Below, one piece after another: positions 22,153-36,100 of a DNA stretch of 52,500 bases. The notes under the pieces are model-generated. The model saw only the letters and a list, made by a program, of their open reading frames with translations, was not told where the DNA came from and ran no database searches. The DNA lies in assembly GCA_011800805.1 (NCBI GenBank), contig MPNW01000221.1, forward strand, positions 27,116 to 79,615, read 5' to 3'. The stretch comes from Hirudo medicinalis (lineage: Eukaryota > Annelida > Clitellata > Hirudinida > Hirudinidae). The position numbers and the translations under genes were made by a program. Each line of letters begins with the position of its first letter. Within the stretch, counting starts at the first letter, position 1.

Positions 22153-25100
22153 TCACCATACCCTACATTTGTTTTCTGGATTCATTGACGAATTAGCTTG
22201 GCACTTGAAAACATCAGAAAATTCTTCCATGTTCATTATTGGCCCAATGATCCTAAACAATGCTTGTTAAAGTTAAGATATCTTATTTTCAAAATAAAGC
22301 ATAATGTGAAGCAATAAATTAACCTGAATTGATTCGGAGAGTGATAATTCATTCTGAGGCTCAGAGCTGAAACTTCGAGACGTGTCTTTTCACAAAGTGT
22401 CTTTCGAAGGTTTAACAACTAGATTATTTTCCAGTTTGTAAAATCATGATATATATATATTGTTATAACCCTGAAAATGCCATCAATTAATTTTTAAAGT
22501 TATATTTATGTTTAATTAGTTTTCGATTATATTCACTATCTTTTAGTTCTACGGCGATCATAAAATCTCAGACAGAAGTATTNGCAGCAGGATTATTGCT
22601 AAGCGTGGTATTTACAGTTAATACCACTCAGTTGATAACTGAATATTTGCTGGAACATCCCAACAATAAACTCGGCATAAATTAAGCCCCGCCGTTTATT
22701 ACAATATATTTATTTATATTTTAGTATTAATATTAACAATATTTTAAATTTTTAACTTTGTTTTTTTTTAATAATACGGACGACATTAAATTATATTTAA
22801 GTTTATCATGTTATTTCCATATATCATGATATATATCTTTATAATATCAAGAGGGAGAGAGCGAGAGATACGTAGAGTGTTAGATATATTTGTTAGCTTA
22901 CCCTTCCAAAGTTAATAAAAAATAGTTGCTCTGGAGTATATTCAAGATCAGGAAGTTTTAACTCATCACCATTTTTTTGCACCCAACTTTTGTAAGCCTG
23001 GAATGAAGATAACCCTCATCGTTACTAATATTTTCAAGTTTAGATTCTCTTATTTGTGCACCAAAATAACTTTTAGTTTACCTTGAAAGCCGCTCTTAGA
23101 CCTCCATTATCTGCTATATTTTCACCGAGCGTAAGATTTCCATTCACCTAAAGGTGAAAAAAAAATAATGAAACATTAACTTATTTTCATTTCAATTTAA
23201 TCATCTCACTTTCTCTTTAAGTTCTTCAACAACAAAAGTGCTATACAATTCTGCCACACATTTGCTGGCTTCGGTAAATTTTTGTCTGTCTGTCTTTCCC
23301 CACCAATTGTGCAGGTTACCGTTGCTATCGTATCGATGACCTTCAGTCATAAATTCAAACGATGTGATAAATAAAATCAAGATGTACTTAATTGAAGCTT
23401 GGCATGTACAACTTAAAAAATTATTAAATAAAAGTCTTGTTACCGTCATCGTCAAATCCATGCGTAATTTCATGGCCAATGACGTATCCTATCCCGCCAA
23501 AATTAAGATACCTTTGTAAGTTTTAAATTGTATATTGATTTAAATGGTACGCATTTAATTATAATTTTCGATTATAAAAGTGATTTCTACTTTTGTAAAT
23601 TTTTAACAATATTTTCAGTAATTCATAAAACTTTACGCTAACATCGGAATGGCCTCTGAGAACAAAGGCAGTTGCAATATCCCGGCAGGAAACACTGAAA
23701 TATTTTGTCAAAGAGTCACTTCATTGAAGATTATTTTAAAGTTTAGCAAGATAAAATGCTATTGCGTTAATAACATTAAAATACACTTAACACTTTCCAT
23801 ATTATTTTATTTAGTTTACATTTCAAAGCGTTATTACATAAAACGTGAAGAAAAACAGATGTCTATTGCTTAGATCGTCATCTTGCAAATCGTACGTAAT
23901 GATTACTTACCAATTTCATTCGTAGGAGTATTGTAAAAGGCATTGATGACTGCTACTTCCATGTCAGGCCTGAAATAAGTAATACATTATTACATGATTA
24001 TGTTTGGTGAAATATTTTTATTTTGTCATATATTGCACAAGGTTTTTTTTTTTTAAATTATTCCTTGACGACCACCACATTCGTAATGAAAACTTCACAC
24101 CATCTCGTTTTGACATTTGGAATTTTTTAAGAGAAATATCTTACCTTCAAACCTCACGCACAATATTTAATTAACAATGTTTCGAAAAACATATGGTATG
24201 GTAAGTCCAGATAGAGGTATGTTGTTCCCTTAGGACTCTCCATTGAACCGATGTGATTTTATTTTCTGCTTATGTTGAACATATTGAAACAAACCGGGGG
24301 TCCATTAACTTGGGAAGTTTTTTTTTAGCAAGTTTATTGTGCAAGTATTCAATTAACTGAACTGAATAATCGAGTTGAGAATTTGTATGGAACTGTAAGA
24401 CTTGTTGAATCTGGTGTGAGATTTTGGAATCTTGCGAGATCTTACAAAACTTAATTTAGTTCTGCTGAATTGCGTTTCAAAAGATTATAAATATGACGAT
24501 TAAATGCAGCATTACAAATTTAATTATTCCTTAATTATTTTATTTAATTATGCGCCAGGGTTATAACAATATATTTTGTTCGTTCGTTCGGCTCAATAAA
24601 AGGAAAAGAAAAATGGATTAAAAATAAATGCTATATGTGCTCACTTATGGGGTTCCACTTTCTTCCTCAACAACTTTAGGTTTTCATTGTTAACAAGTGA
24701 TAGGAAATCAAGATGTTTTCGTAGGAAGCATTTAGATTCAAAATCATCCCCTTTGATCTGAACGCGATATTTATATCTAAAGAATTTAATTTTTTTTTTT
24801 TGAAGCCATGTTAATTAAAATTATATATCACCCTGTCAAACATATTCTCAAACAAGTTCTTTTTGTCGTCGTAGTAATCGGGATATCCAATGTGCTCTCG
24901 CATTGAGTTTAACTAAAATCATTGTAATTATACAATTTATTAAGTTTGAACATTTCAAAAGTGACCTTCTTCAGTGCACTCGATTTTGTAGAATTCCTGA
25001 GCCATGCGACATTGAGAATCATGTCTTTAAAGGTTTTCTTAAGGTTTTTTATTATTTTCTTTACCTACAGAGTCAATAATATTGGTATTATTCATTAGAT

Positions 25101-27525
25101 AAATGGTATTCAATTATATAAGATTCAATGATAAAACTGAATGGCTAAAAACCTTTTCCTTAGCCGTATCGCTAAAATATGTTTTTGCATAAATGGCTCC
25201 CAAAGGTTTGTACAACTCTCTTGCAACCAAAGAAGTACATCTTTTCCATCGTGGTTCCATTTTAGATACACCTGATGTAATCTAAACCAGATTTAATTTA
25301 ACTCTAACTCGACTTAATTATTTTCTACAAACTTTAATCTAGATTGTTATAAATATAATTAGAATAATACCTTTTCGAATTCAATTATAAAATCCTCATA
25401 TTCTTTCGGCAATGCAATAAACAATCTAATAAACATTTGCCAGGTTAAATAATTCACGACGATGCTGAAGAAAAAGTAATGTGTTATTTCTTTAGCCTGG
25501 AATGACAAGACAAATGAAAATATTTACCGTTTTGGAGTTTTTTTCAAAAGGATCACCAACTTATCAAAGTAATCCATGCCGTAAATTCCAATGGATTCTT
25601 GCGTATCAATTGTAATGTTTAGTCCTTCAAATAATGTTTTGGCAATAAAACTCATATCTACAACCTGGTAATGCCAATAAAAATTAACAATTTAACAATT
25701 CATTTTCATGCTTTCTTTAAGTGGTACGCCAGAATTCGCGAAATCGAAATAGAGTAGGAGTAAGCTTACCTTATCGAATTTTTCCGCAAGAGAACCCAAA
25801 GTTATCTTTTGTTGATTTTGGTGTCTTAATTTATTTGGCGGGAACACAATCTATGGTAAGAATTGTACTATGTGAGCTTGAACATGAGTTTTAAATTGAG
25901 TAGATCTGTTGAACCTTAGACAAATTTTTTTCGAACGTAAACATTTTGCTGACTTCTTTTTCTTTGTCAATTTTGGCATTATTTCCTGAAAGACGTTTAG
26001 CAACATTGATTATCAAAGTTTTATAGGCATCCAATTTGTCTTTTTGTTTCTCATCAGTGTAATAATCTATGGGGAACATTAGGGACTGCTGATACATCTG
26101 TCAAATTTTCAGAATGAATTACATTAAACGCAAAATAATCAAAACATACTTTTCATTAGTCTTTAATAATAACCGGTACTTTCTTTTGTTTTTAAGAAAC
26201 TTGAAACGTCTTGTTTAAGTAATTGGAACCAAAAAAATCATGCAAATCATAATTTTACTTACAATAATTATCCGAGCAGAAGAATTTTTTTCATCGTTGT
26301 AAGCAAAGAAGTAAAATAATCCCATCAGTTGATATTTTAACATGGTAGTAATAATTTTTGTCAAATCAGCTTTTGATTCTTCCCAAGAATCATCTACCAG
26401 AGGCCATCCACCAAATTCTCTGAACAAATCTAACATTTCTGAGGCTCCGTCTCGATCAATGACATCTTGAACAGATGTTTATTTTTTAAACTTCAAAAAA
26501 GAGCATTTTAATATTTTTTCCAATTACTTTCTCAAAATAAATGACCAGAAAAATATTTAGAATAGTTGATTTAAAATGACATCCAGAATTAATGTCTATA
26601 TTTAATAATTGATTATGCCTATTATCTTAATATGATGGATCAGAGTAAATTTTATGCATTGGGTAAACACTAACAGCTGTAAACTTACCCAAATTCATGC
26701 AGGAATTGTAATAACCTCGTAAATATTTTTCGTAAGAAGGGCAATTATCGCATTTCGTTTTTTCAAAGATTGCTCAAAAATGGATTCAAACATATATTTA
26801 ATTTAAGTAAGCTCGATATTTTTAAAAATATTCAGATTTTAATATTTATGCCATTACATTATCAATGACACAAAAATATGTGACCGCAAAATTAGCAACT
26901 CTTAGTTTGATTCTCAAAAATGTTAATTCCCAAGCGAATTAGATAATTATTTTCGTTAATTATTTTCTCAAACATCAACCTACCTCTGAGTTTCTTATCC
27001 AATTTATTTTGAATCTCAGTTAAAGCGCTAATGCTTTCTTTGTCGTCTGGTATTTTGGCTTTCTTTAAGAAGTTACCACAGGTGAATTTGTAAAAATCAT
27101 CACACGGATTAACATCTGTGTCCATGCAACGCCTCAAATCCGTAGCTATTTGAAAGAATTTACTTGAATTCATTAGTCTTTCATGCATTGTTTCCCATCG
27201 AAAGTTTTCTCAAGTTGTTAACTTTAATTGAATGTGTTTATACCTGCTGCTTCACAAGCCTTAGTTGCACATCTCCCATCTTTGTGAGGTCCTTTACAGA
27301 AAGAAATGCGTTTTTTTATCAATAACTTTTATAAAAATGTAAGGATTGATATTTGAAAGACGAGTTAAACAAAATCATTTAGTTAATTATGTTTTGAAGA
27401 TAATTAGTTGTTTAATCTCACTTTTCTTGCTGATGGAAGATGTATACGAGAAACAAATGAAAACTAAAGATGTTGAAACCACAATGGGGAATCTGAAAAT
27501 GGTCTGCCATTTTTGATTGCCATGA
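22153..27525 (-). CDS. M13 peptidase B, neprilysin-like, intact
   Basis: The most canonical neprilysin-like gene here. I read 20 phase-consistent exons from 27291-27244 ([14 protein letters not shown]) to 22252-22153 ([12 protein letters not shown], stop 22153), plus a 5' exon ending at 27422. Landmarks: [16 protein letters not shown] (27145-26984), [11 protein letters not shown] (26465-26263), VINAFYNTP (23969-23911), [27 protein letters not shown] (23511-23444; HEITH at 23474-23460), [11 protein letters not shown] (23147-23082) and YHSPNQFR. All zinc ligands and the catalytic Glu are present and no frame lesion is seen. The 5' exon encodes a hydrophobic stretch, [20 protein letters not shown], ending one base into a codon, which fits the next exon. 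This would be a membrane anchor or signal, but no in-frame ATG is found, so the true start lies in an unrecognised exon further upstream. Confidence 0.88.
22583..22583. other. Single-N assembly gap in an intron of gene B
   Basis: One N between 'agaagtatt' and 'gcagcagg', with no visible flanking duplication. True sequence may be missing at this point. It lies in the intron between exons 22997-22902 and 22400-22324. Confidence 0.9.
23970..24644. other. 675 bp intron of gene B, nothing recognised
   Basis: This intron separates the exon encoding VINAFYN from the upstream exon 24757-24645. It is AT-rich, with no coding frame, inverted repeat or known element that I can see. Confidence 0.5.
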
Positions 27526-28290
27526 TTGGAAGTTGTGAAATCTTATCATCTAAAGAAAAAGATAAAGTAATAACATATTCGCACCTCAACTTCATGCTTT
27601 TCAAATATTTCCAAAACGAATGGCAAATAATCCAAATGCAACATCTGACCGTTTTCGCGTATCACTTATAGCCTTCTTATGAGGAGAGCCATGATGACTG
27701 AATCAATAAAAATCGATTTATGGAAACTCCTAATTTGTTTCCATTTTTATAAAAAGGTAATTTTATTCCGCAATTCTTTTAATTTTTCATTTTCAGAGAC
27801 TTCCCCTTCTGAATATGTTGTCTAATGTTGTATCAAAATTTATGAAAAAACTAGGAGATTAGAAAATTATAAGCGAAAATTGGTCGTGACTGAACAAATA
27901 ACATAATTCTGAGGGGAACTTAATTCGTTTCATCCTTAAATAATACCACTCATTAATCAATATCATTTTATTATTTGCAACATTTAGCAATCGCTACCAG
28001 ATTTTGTTATTATTGAAATTATTTATTTGTTCATTTTAAAATATTGTTTTTACAATGTCCGAAATAAAAAAAATCCTTCAGGTCCTGGTCTCCACATTAC
28101 TGCAAAACTTGAGTTAATAAATTGTTTTTATATTTTGACCCACACATTGAAAGGCTTATTGACCACTATCACAATTTGAACTCATTTCGCAAATGAACAA
28201 AAATACAAAACGTCGATAGATAGCCATAGATTTTAAAGGTAATTTAGGGATTGCACCTAAGGCTGGGAGTTTATTAAAGTACGTTGAATA
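27526..28290. other. Spacer 5' of gene B
   Basis: AT-rich. A possible short 5' exon in minus sense near 27655-27590 reads MLHLDYLPFVLEIFEKHEVE before a GTGCGA donor, but its phase does not fit the next exon, so I do not include it in gene B. Confidence 0.35.
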
Positions 28291-28324
28291 CCGAGATTAT
28301 TTGGTCTGCCTACTCAATTTCAAA

Positions 28325-28465
28325 GCCGTTCCCGGTTGTACTGCAATACCGAGTCAAAGCGCCAGAGTAGCCAGGACCAACCGAGGCATCCTTATTTCTC
28401 CCAAAAAATAGTTTTTCACCAAGTTCCCCCGCTGGAGAATGTAATAAACTAGAAATCGGTGACTA
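28325..28465 (-). ncRNA. U2 snRNA-like sequence, probably a pseudogene
   Basis: On the minus strand, 28353-28334 reads ctcggtattgcagtacaacc followed by gggaacgg. This is nearly the conserved stem-loop IV of U2 snRNA (cyggtattgcagtacctcc, rggaacgg). Upstream of it, 28415-28398 reads aaaaactattttttggga, resembling the U2 Sm site (aactgatttttgga). Further upstream are tagtttattacattct and cgggggaac, which resemble the U2 stem II region. The conserved 5' end and the branch-site pairing sequence are not recognisable. I therefore regard it as a diverged pseudogene or U2-derived repeat. Confidence 0.45.
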
Positions 28466-28734
28466 GTTAATGATAGCTAGCTAGTAGCAAGGTCTGTAGT
28501 CTCTACATCTGAGCTTCTCGATGGTTATGCGTAATTTAACTAACAACGAAATTTAGTTGCATTAAAGCCAGAACTTTGGATGAGTTGACAATCCATTAAA
28601 TTTTCTTAAATTGCGAAAATAATTCTAATAAATAAAATAACATTTAGTAGCAAAATTATATGGCTGTTTTATTTAAACACATATTTTGAATTTTTATCAT
28701 CAATATTAATATAATGTCTAGAAGTCAGTCAATC

Positions 28735-28985
28735 CTTCATAGCCGTTTTGCTAAAATATGTCCTTGCATAAAGAACTCCGGCAGGTTATTACATTTTCGA
28801 AATTGTCAACAAAGTGCACATTTTTCAACGTATTTCCATTTTCTTGATATCCCATGCGGTCCAAAATAAGCCTTCTTTAATAAACATTCATTGTGTTACA
28901 AGTATTCTTTTCGAATTTGCCTATCTGATCCTCATATTTTTGCGGCATTGCAATAAATAATGGAACAAATGTTCTCCAAATCGGT
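28735..28985 (-). pseudogene. Two-exon M13 peptidase fragment with stops
   Basis: Minus strand. About 28985-28905 reads RTFVPLFIAMPQKYEDQIGK, which matches gene B exon 25464-25371 ([20 protein letters not shown]). About 28860-28735 reads GISRKWKYVEKC, then stops, then GVLYARTYFSKTAMK, which matches gene B exon 25281-25153 ([16 protein letters not shown]). In-frame stops show decay. It keeps the exon-intron order of its source, so it is a genomic duplication relic rather than a retrocopy. Confidence 0.75.
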
Positions 28986-28989
28986 CGCT

Positions 28990-30140
28990 GTTATTGAACT
29001 ATTACTTTACTCGTAATTTTGTTATTTTTTAATACAGTTTATTATAATTTTCATTTCAGAATTATTGTTAATTATTTAATATAAAGCAGGGTACATCAAT
29101 CTCTTTCGGCAATGCCCCATCAGATTGTAGAATTTCAGAGCATTTATAAGGATGTTCGTTTTTAGAGTTATTTTGATTTGTGTTATACCAATTAAATTAC
29201 TCAAAAAATAATATATTCGTTATGCCGCTGATTTCAGAAAATTGGTAATTTCAAAATAATTATCCCACGATAGAAAAATTGTATTGAATTTCTAAATGGG
29301 AATTTTCCTCTACTTATTGGACATCTAAATGCTAAACGGAATTTAAAACAACTCAACCAGAAACAAGGTTAAATTAAATTGTTAGTGTCTGCGTTAATTT
29401 AATCAATACATTGCATACGTAACAACTTCAGAATACCGGAAATAAATCATCACATGAATGTAATAATAATAGAAAACTTTTCTAATGAATGGGCCAAACT
29501 AGTTTGGATAAAGTGTACTAGGCTAAGCTATACCCAGGGGTTTAAAATAGATTTGGCCCGACAATATCCCTGCAGGTCAGAATATACCCCATTTGAAAAA
29601 ATCTCAATTTAATCAATTTAAGCATTTGTAGAAGCCACTGAAGTCGAATACGCAATGCCATTAAAGTATCATAATACATTTGAGAGGATCAGACCTAATG
29701 TTTTCAAAAAAAAAATTTTTTCATCATATAAGGGCCACCCTACTACGGCTGTTACACCGGAATTCCTTAGAAATCTGAGTAGATGTTTTTTTGTATGTCG
29801 GCTAGTAGTGGTAATTAGGCAATATTTCACCAAAAATTAATTACATACTATCAGGTTTGAAATATTTATCATAGGGGACTGGTATTTTATTAAATATATT
29901 GTTGTGCAATTGAAATTTACAAACATATCTTGAATACTCATGAATTGTTTTTTAACCCAGTCTCTAATATAACGGCTTAAAGTTAAAATTAAAAAAATCA
30001 AAACTTTGAAACTTGCTGACCCATAAAATGTTTTGTTTTTGTATGTATTTGTATGGATTTTGAAGGAGATTGGTATTTTATTACATAAATTCTAATATTC
30101 ATCGATACAATTTTATGTAAGCGTTTTATTTCACCATTGT
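28990..30140. other. Spacer between the M13 fragment and gene C
   Basis: Mostly AT-rich and non-coding. A minus-strand stretch near 29165-29110 (LINALKFYNLMG) faintly resembles the M13 segment [12 protein letters not shown] and could be another exon relic. Nothing else is recognised. Confidence 0.4.
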
Positions 30141-30144
30141 CATG

Positions 30145-33100
30145 TCATAATTCTCTACATCGCTCGGAAATATTCATTTCTGAATTGGCCTTGCATTTGA
30201 AAGCTTTGGAAAAAGATTTAAAGTTCTTCAGAGACATGTTAATCCTGTTTTAGTAATTTGAAACGTTTTATTAATTAAAATATACATAAATGTAATTCGA
30301 TATTCGTTCAAAAATGTCTGTAATAAAACTGATGTCAAATTTTTTATTATTTCAGTGGGACACTTATTTTTGTTATAGATTTTAATATACTTCAATATTT
30401 CAAACATTTTAAGGCATTGAATAATAAATTATAACCATTGTGTATGTGGACATTTAATAATCGATTGAATGGATAAATGATTGAAATAAGGAATACATTA
30501 ACAAATGAATTACTTTTTATTAAACCTTTATTTAATTCTTGCGCATAAATCAATGATCTTTTATTCAAAAGCAATAAATAAAATTATTTATAATAATAAT
30601 TAAATTGATCTGATTTCTGAAACAAATTTGGCTATTTATATATTATTTCATAATCCCAAAAAAATCAACTTTTTTTTGTACCTCATCTCACCATAAACAG
30701 AGTAACAAAACATTGTAACAGAGTAACGCATATCAGATGGCAGATGAACATCTCATATTATTTAAATCCGGGGAATCCGAGTGGCACTTATTTGTTCTGA
30801 GAATTTCTAATCATCGTTTTATGATGCAAAAATTCATCTATTTTAAAAAGTCATAACATAATTAATTTAAAAATACCTGAATATAGTTGGTGCATGAGTA
30901 TCTATCATTAAAAGTTGAGAGGCTTCTTCATCGGTCATCTTTTTGCAGAGTCTCTTCCAATTAAATTTGTTAATGAATACAAACATTAATCTTTAATATT
31001 CAATTAATTACTGATAAGGTAATTACCATGCCATAGGCAATAAAAAACATTTGCTCAGAATTGTAGGGAATACCAGGAAGCTGTTTCTCTTCTCCATGTT
31101 CTATCAACCATCTTTTATAAGCCTCGAACAGAAGCAATCAAGATAACATTAAATTTCCACAACCTTGGTAAAACTCAATGACAATTTTTAATATTTGTTT
31201 AAAAACGTTCGGAATAATTAAGATGAAAGGGGTGTGGTCGACATATTTTAGACTTTGGCAAAAGAAGTAGAAAGAAATGCAACTCATAATTGTAATCAAT
31301 TAAGCCTTGCATCGGAAGTAATATTACACCATGTTGTTGTAACATGCGAATGGATAGAAAATTCATTTTTATTAAAAAATTTTAATTTACGAAATTTTTA
31401 TTAACAGTCATCATATTCTAAAGGACCTTCAAACGCATTATTACAGATTGCCGAAAATATTATTCAAAGTTTTATACTAATGAGTAAACACTCATAAGTA
31501 AACAAAAACAATTGTTTGATGCATACCATGTAGGCAATACGCAAACCACCAAGATCAGCCATGTTTTCGATACATGTCCGATTTCCTTTCAACTGAAATT
31601 GATGAACACCATAAAGAACCAATTTAGTCGATGAGCACACTAACCTTTTGGTTTATCTGTGTTAGGACAAGCTCGTCGAATTGTTTTATCAAGCATTCAG
31701 CTCTTTTAAAAAGCTTTTCTTGGTCTTCTATCTGCTGAAGTTCTCCTGCGGCATCAGTAGGAACAATTTGATTACCTGCGTTGTTTCATATAAGATATCT
31801 TATTGAGATGCGCAAATTTTGATATTAATAAAATGTCAGACCAAGAAAGATCATTCCGTGTGTTATTTCATGTGCGATGATGCTTCCAATGCCTCCAAAA
31901 TTTAAGTACCTATGTGTCAAATCGTCAAAATTTTATCAACGTTTATTTCAAAACTTCAGTGTCATACATTGTAGCATTCTTAACGTAACAATAATTTATA
32001 GTGGTTAAGAAGACCGAGATCTGTTTAATAACCACTCTTGGACCAACTTAGGTTGTGAATCCGCATATAAAGGTGATGACATTATAGCAGCAGGAAACTC
32101 TAGAAAATAAATGTCGAAAAACCAATGTGTGGTATTGATATTTTTTAAGGTGAATGTTCACCTATTGTATTTGACATTGGCTGGTACACGGCACCAACAT
32201 ATGTAATCGGCATCGGCAACCTATGAAGAAAAATATATTCTTATTGAAGCGAATTATTATTTTATTTTTCCAAAAGAGATAAATTATTATAAAAAAAACG
32301 AATTATGAAATAATTATTAAATTCTGCAGATAAAAATGCAGTTTTGAAGAAAATTTTCTAATGACATAATGAGACTTTATTATTTGAGGAAACTAAATTT
32401 CTAACTTCTTTTTAGTTGCAAAACAGTTTTGTTAATCATGAAATTTTTGTAATAATAATAATAATAACAACAATAATAGTTCATTTATATGGCGCAGTAA
32501 GCATAACATCAGAAGCGCTAAAGGCTTTCTGCGATAAAGACTGAAAGTATCAAAAGCAGCATGTGCTCAAACTGATAACTATGCGAAGCTGACGATGGGC
32601 CTTCAAGACAAGGGGAACGGAAAGCCTTTCCTCGCCATCGCTTTTGATGCACGGAGATTGGTCGTTAGATTCACCTACGCCCTCCTTGGAAACCTGGGCA
32701 TGCCTAGTAATCAGGACTGGTAAAAGTGATGAAAATGAATGTAGGAGGAAGCTGAAAACGGCTTCGCAATGTGTGTGTTCAAATAGGACCTGTTATGCCG
32801 ACTTGAGATAGCACTAACAAGCGAGTGCGAGTCTTTTATGTGGAAGGAACATTTAAATTCATTCAACAGATTAAAATTGTGTTATTCCAAGGAAATGCAG
32901 TAATTCATTTAATCTAAGTAATTCGTGTGTAATATAGAATCTATGAGTGGGACCATTATTTGATAAATAATAGCAAATAAATACTAACAAGTATGAGTTC
33001 ATTGTGAGTCCCAGTTGTTTGAACTCTTCTTTAGCTCTCAGCATGTTGAGAGTAAGAAAAATTTCCAGAAAAGTCTGGCCGCTAAAATCCACCTATTAAA

Positions 33101-36100
33101 CAATTTTACCTACATTAGTGTTTAAACGTTTTGATGTCAGCAACACGATGATACTATAAACTCTTTCGAGCGACTGGGATTTGAACTCCTAATGGAGGCG
33201 CACCAAAGCGAAAGCCTTAACCGCCCGCCTATCGTTGCCCAGTTAAATGGTACTCGGCAGACTACGTAGTCTCTTTTGGCTCCGGTGTACCCACTTTAAA
33301 TTTACAAACTGAAACTTGTGATTATCGAAGAAACGATCGACGATTAAATATTGATAGAAGGCGGTTACCCCGTTAAAATTACGATCTAAATATCTTGGAT
33401 CATCTAGGTGATCAGGATAACCGAGGCGATCTCTCATTTGCTCCACCTAAGTGATTATAAAATTATTATAATGAACTACAATTATATTGCAATAATTGTT
33501 AATTTGAATAACCCTTGATGTCATTGCATCTTTTGCTTCTTTGTCGAGCAATTTGTTATTTTTTATTATTGCTTTATAGACATTTTTTAACTGTTGTACT
33601 ATGTTCGTGATCTGTAAATAAATAGTTTATTCAGTAATTCAGTCGTATAAAGTGTAACTGTATGAAATATTTCCAAATCATTCATGAATCTATGTTGTTG
33701 CTGGTCGTGGAATAATTTTCAAATAATTCATTAATGTTAAGAAATTTGACTCATTTTCCCAACTCTCAATGAAAATTAAATCTTATTAATTTGAAAACTG
33801 ATGATTTAAAATGCTCTCTTGTGAATTATGCATAATTCATTACAAACCTCATTTTTGGTTGTTTGTCTAAAATGCCGCATGACATACAGGTAACCCACAG
33901 CTAAATGAATGTTGCTGCTTAGAATATCCACACAATGTTCCCAGCGGGAAATGTTTTTTCTTGAAACACCAAGTTCCTAAATCCAAAACATATCATCATA
34001 ACCACGGTAATTACTTGATCGTCGAAGTTTTGCAATTTGATTATATTTGGCATCTTTCATGAGCCTAGAGCTCGACAATTAAGTTAAGCTATGTCATCCC
34101 ATCCATCCGAAGCATCCGAAAGTAAATCTTGTACAAATAACAAGCTATCGGCAGCAAAGACTAGAACAATGAATCAAAGTTAATAAAAAAAAAAACAATA
34201 TATTTATTAATATACACTAACGCAGCCGCACCAAAGCAACAGCCTTAACGACTCGGATAATGACGCCATGCTGTAATAAATTTATTTGCGGTGCGTTGGC
34301 GGTGTTCACGTAGAAATTGCTTCCATGATGTTAAAGCAGAGTCTGAAACCGCAAAGTTTGACGGAGCGCAACCGCTTAGGCTCTGCCATCCATTTGTTAA
34401 CTAAATAAAACTAAGTATAACTTCGACATTTAGTTCATAAAATATTGCAAAATTATATTGTTAAGGAATTTCATGACCACAAAGATATTTTTCGGTATTT
34501 TCTCGGTATTTTTTAATAAAGGATAGTAGTACGATTCAATAACAAATGTTTATAATAATTTTCTTAACATCGCGTAGAACTTACCGACATAAAAGTGTTT
34601 GCAAATTCCACAAAATGTTTGGGCATTGCCTTAGATGAGTGTTGTATCATGTACCATATCATATAATTAACGACTTTTCTGGTATGGAAATTTTAAAATG
34701 CTTTTAAAATCGTCCGATAACATTTATTTTGCAGGTATATCGTAGCCATATCGTAATGCGATCCCACTTACCTTTTGGAGGTTGTTTCCAAAAGTTTCGC
34801 CAAGCAATTAAAGTAAGGAACTTCACTTATTGCAATTGTTTCATTTGGTTTTAAATCAAGTCCAGAATTTTTGTAAAACGATTTGAAGAGGCTTTCAACG
34901 TCGAAAATCTTTAATAGTGAATTTATTTAATTATTAGCAAAAATTAAATTACTTTCTTTAGCATTTTTATTTACTAATTGAATTAAATCTCAATGTATTG
35001 ATGTTTAAGTGGATTTGTCAAAAGATTGTCATAATGCCTTATTTTCGATATTACTGAAGTCCAAGTCCAAGTTATCAACGACATACCAAAATTAACTTGA
35101 ATTTTCATGTTTATAAAATAAACAAAATAATTTGACCATAATATTTAATTTATGGTCAAATTAACTAACTTTTCCAAACATATTTTTTAATGTTTCTGGA
35201 GTTGTTTTGAAAAACATATCCTCTTGCGAGGTAGCTTTAATAAGTTTGCACTGTGTAAATTTAAATTTAGTTTTAACATTTTTAATCACGATAAGTTGTT
35301 TGAAATTATTTAAATAACATAAAGTAATTTAGCAAAACAATTAAAGATCATAATACAATTTAATATTTCCTGATTTATTTAGTTTCAAGATTTCTCCTGA
35401 CCTCAGCCAGACTTCCTTCAAAGTCAAGGATATCATCCACAGCCTCTAGAAAATTATCGTTTTTTTCCATTTCTCCAAGGTAAAGACTTGCATTTATGAG
35501 GTACTGTTTGTAGGTGCCCATCTTGGTCGAATAATTTTTGTAGGACTCATCGGGTAAAGCTAAATCTGGTGGCACAACCTCAGGAATAAAAAATATCATT
35601 GAATTTTTTTTCCGGTTGACACTCCACTTATTAAAAACTTAAAAGATAATAGCCCAAAGAGATTGTGGACATTTTTTCAGTAATAGGATGATGCATACTT
35701 GGAACTCTCTCCCGGAAAGCTCAAAACACATCAAACTTTTAATTTCTTATAGAATGTAATTGTCTTGGTGGCAGAGCTTATGATATTTGATTTTGTTTTT
35801 GTAATAAAAAAAACGTAATAATAATAACAAGCAGGTCGATGGTAATTGCAGAGTCTGTGGCGAGTCCCAAGAAACAGTAAGCCACGCACAACGGAAGGTT
35901 GTTCATTGATGGCATCAACTGAATATTTGCACCGGCAAATCAGGGTAGCAAGCTACGTTCATTGGGTAGCATGACGTGGGTTGGTTGTGAAGTTCCCAAC
36001 CAATGGTATGAACACCCAAAGATGTGCTAAATACAAACGAGAATACCACCTTGTGGGACGACGCAATAAATACGGACAGAAAAATCTTAGCCATCAGACC

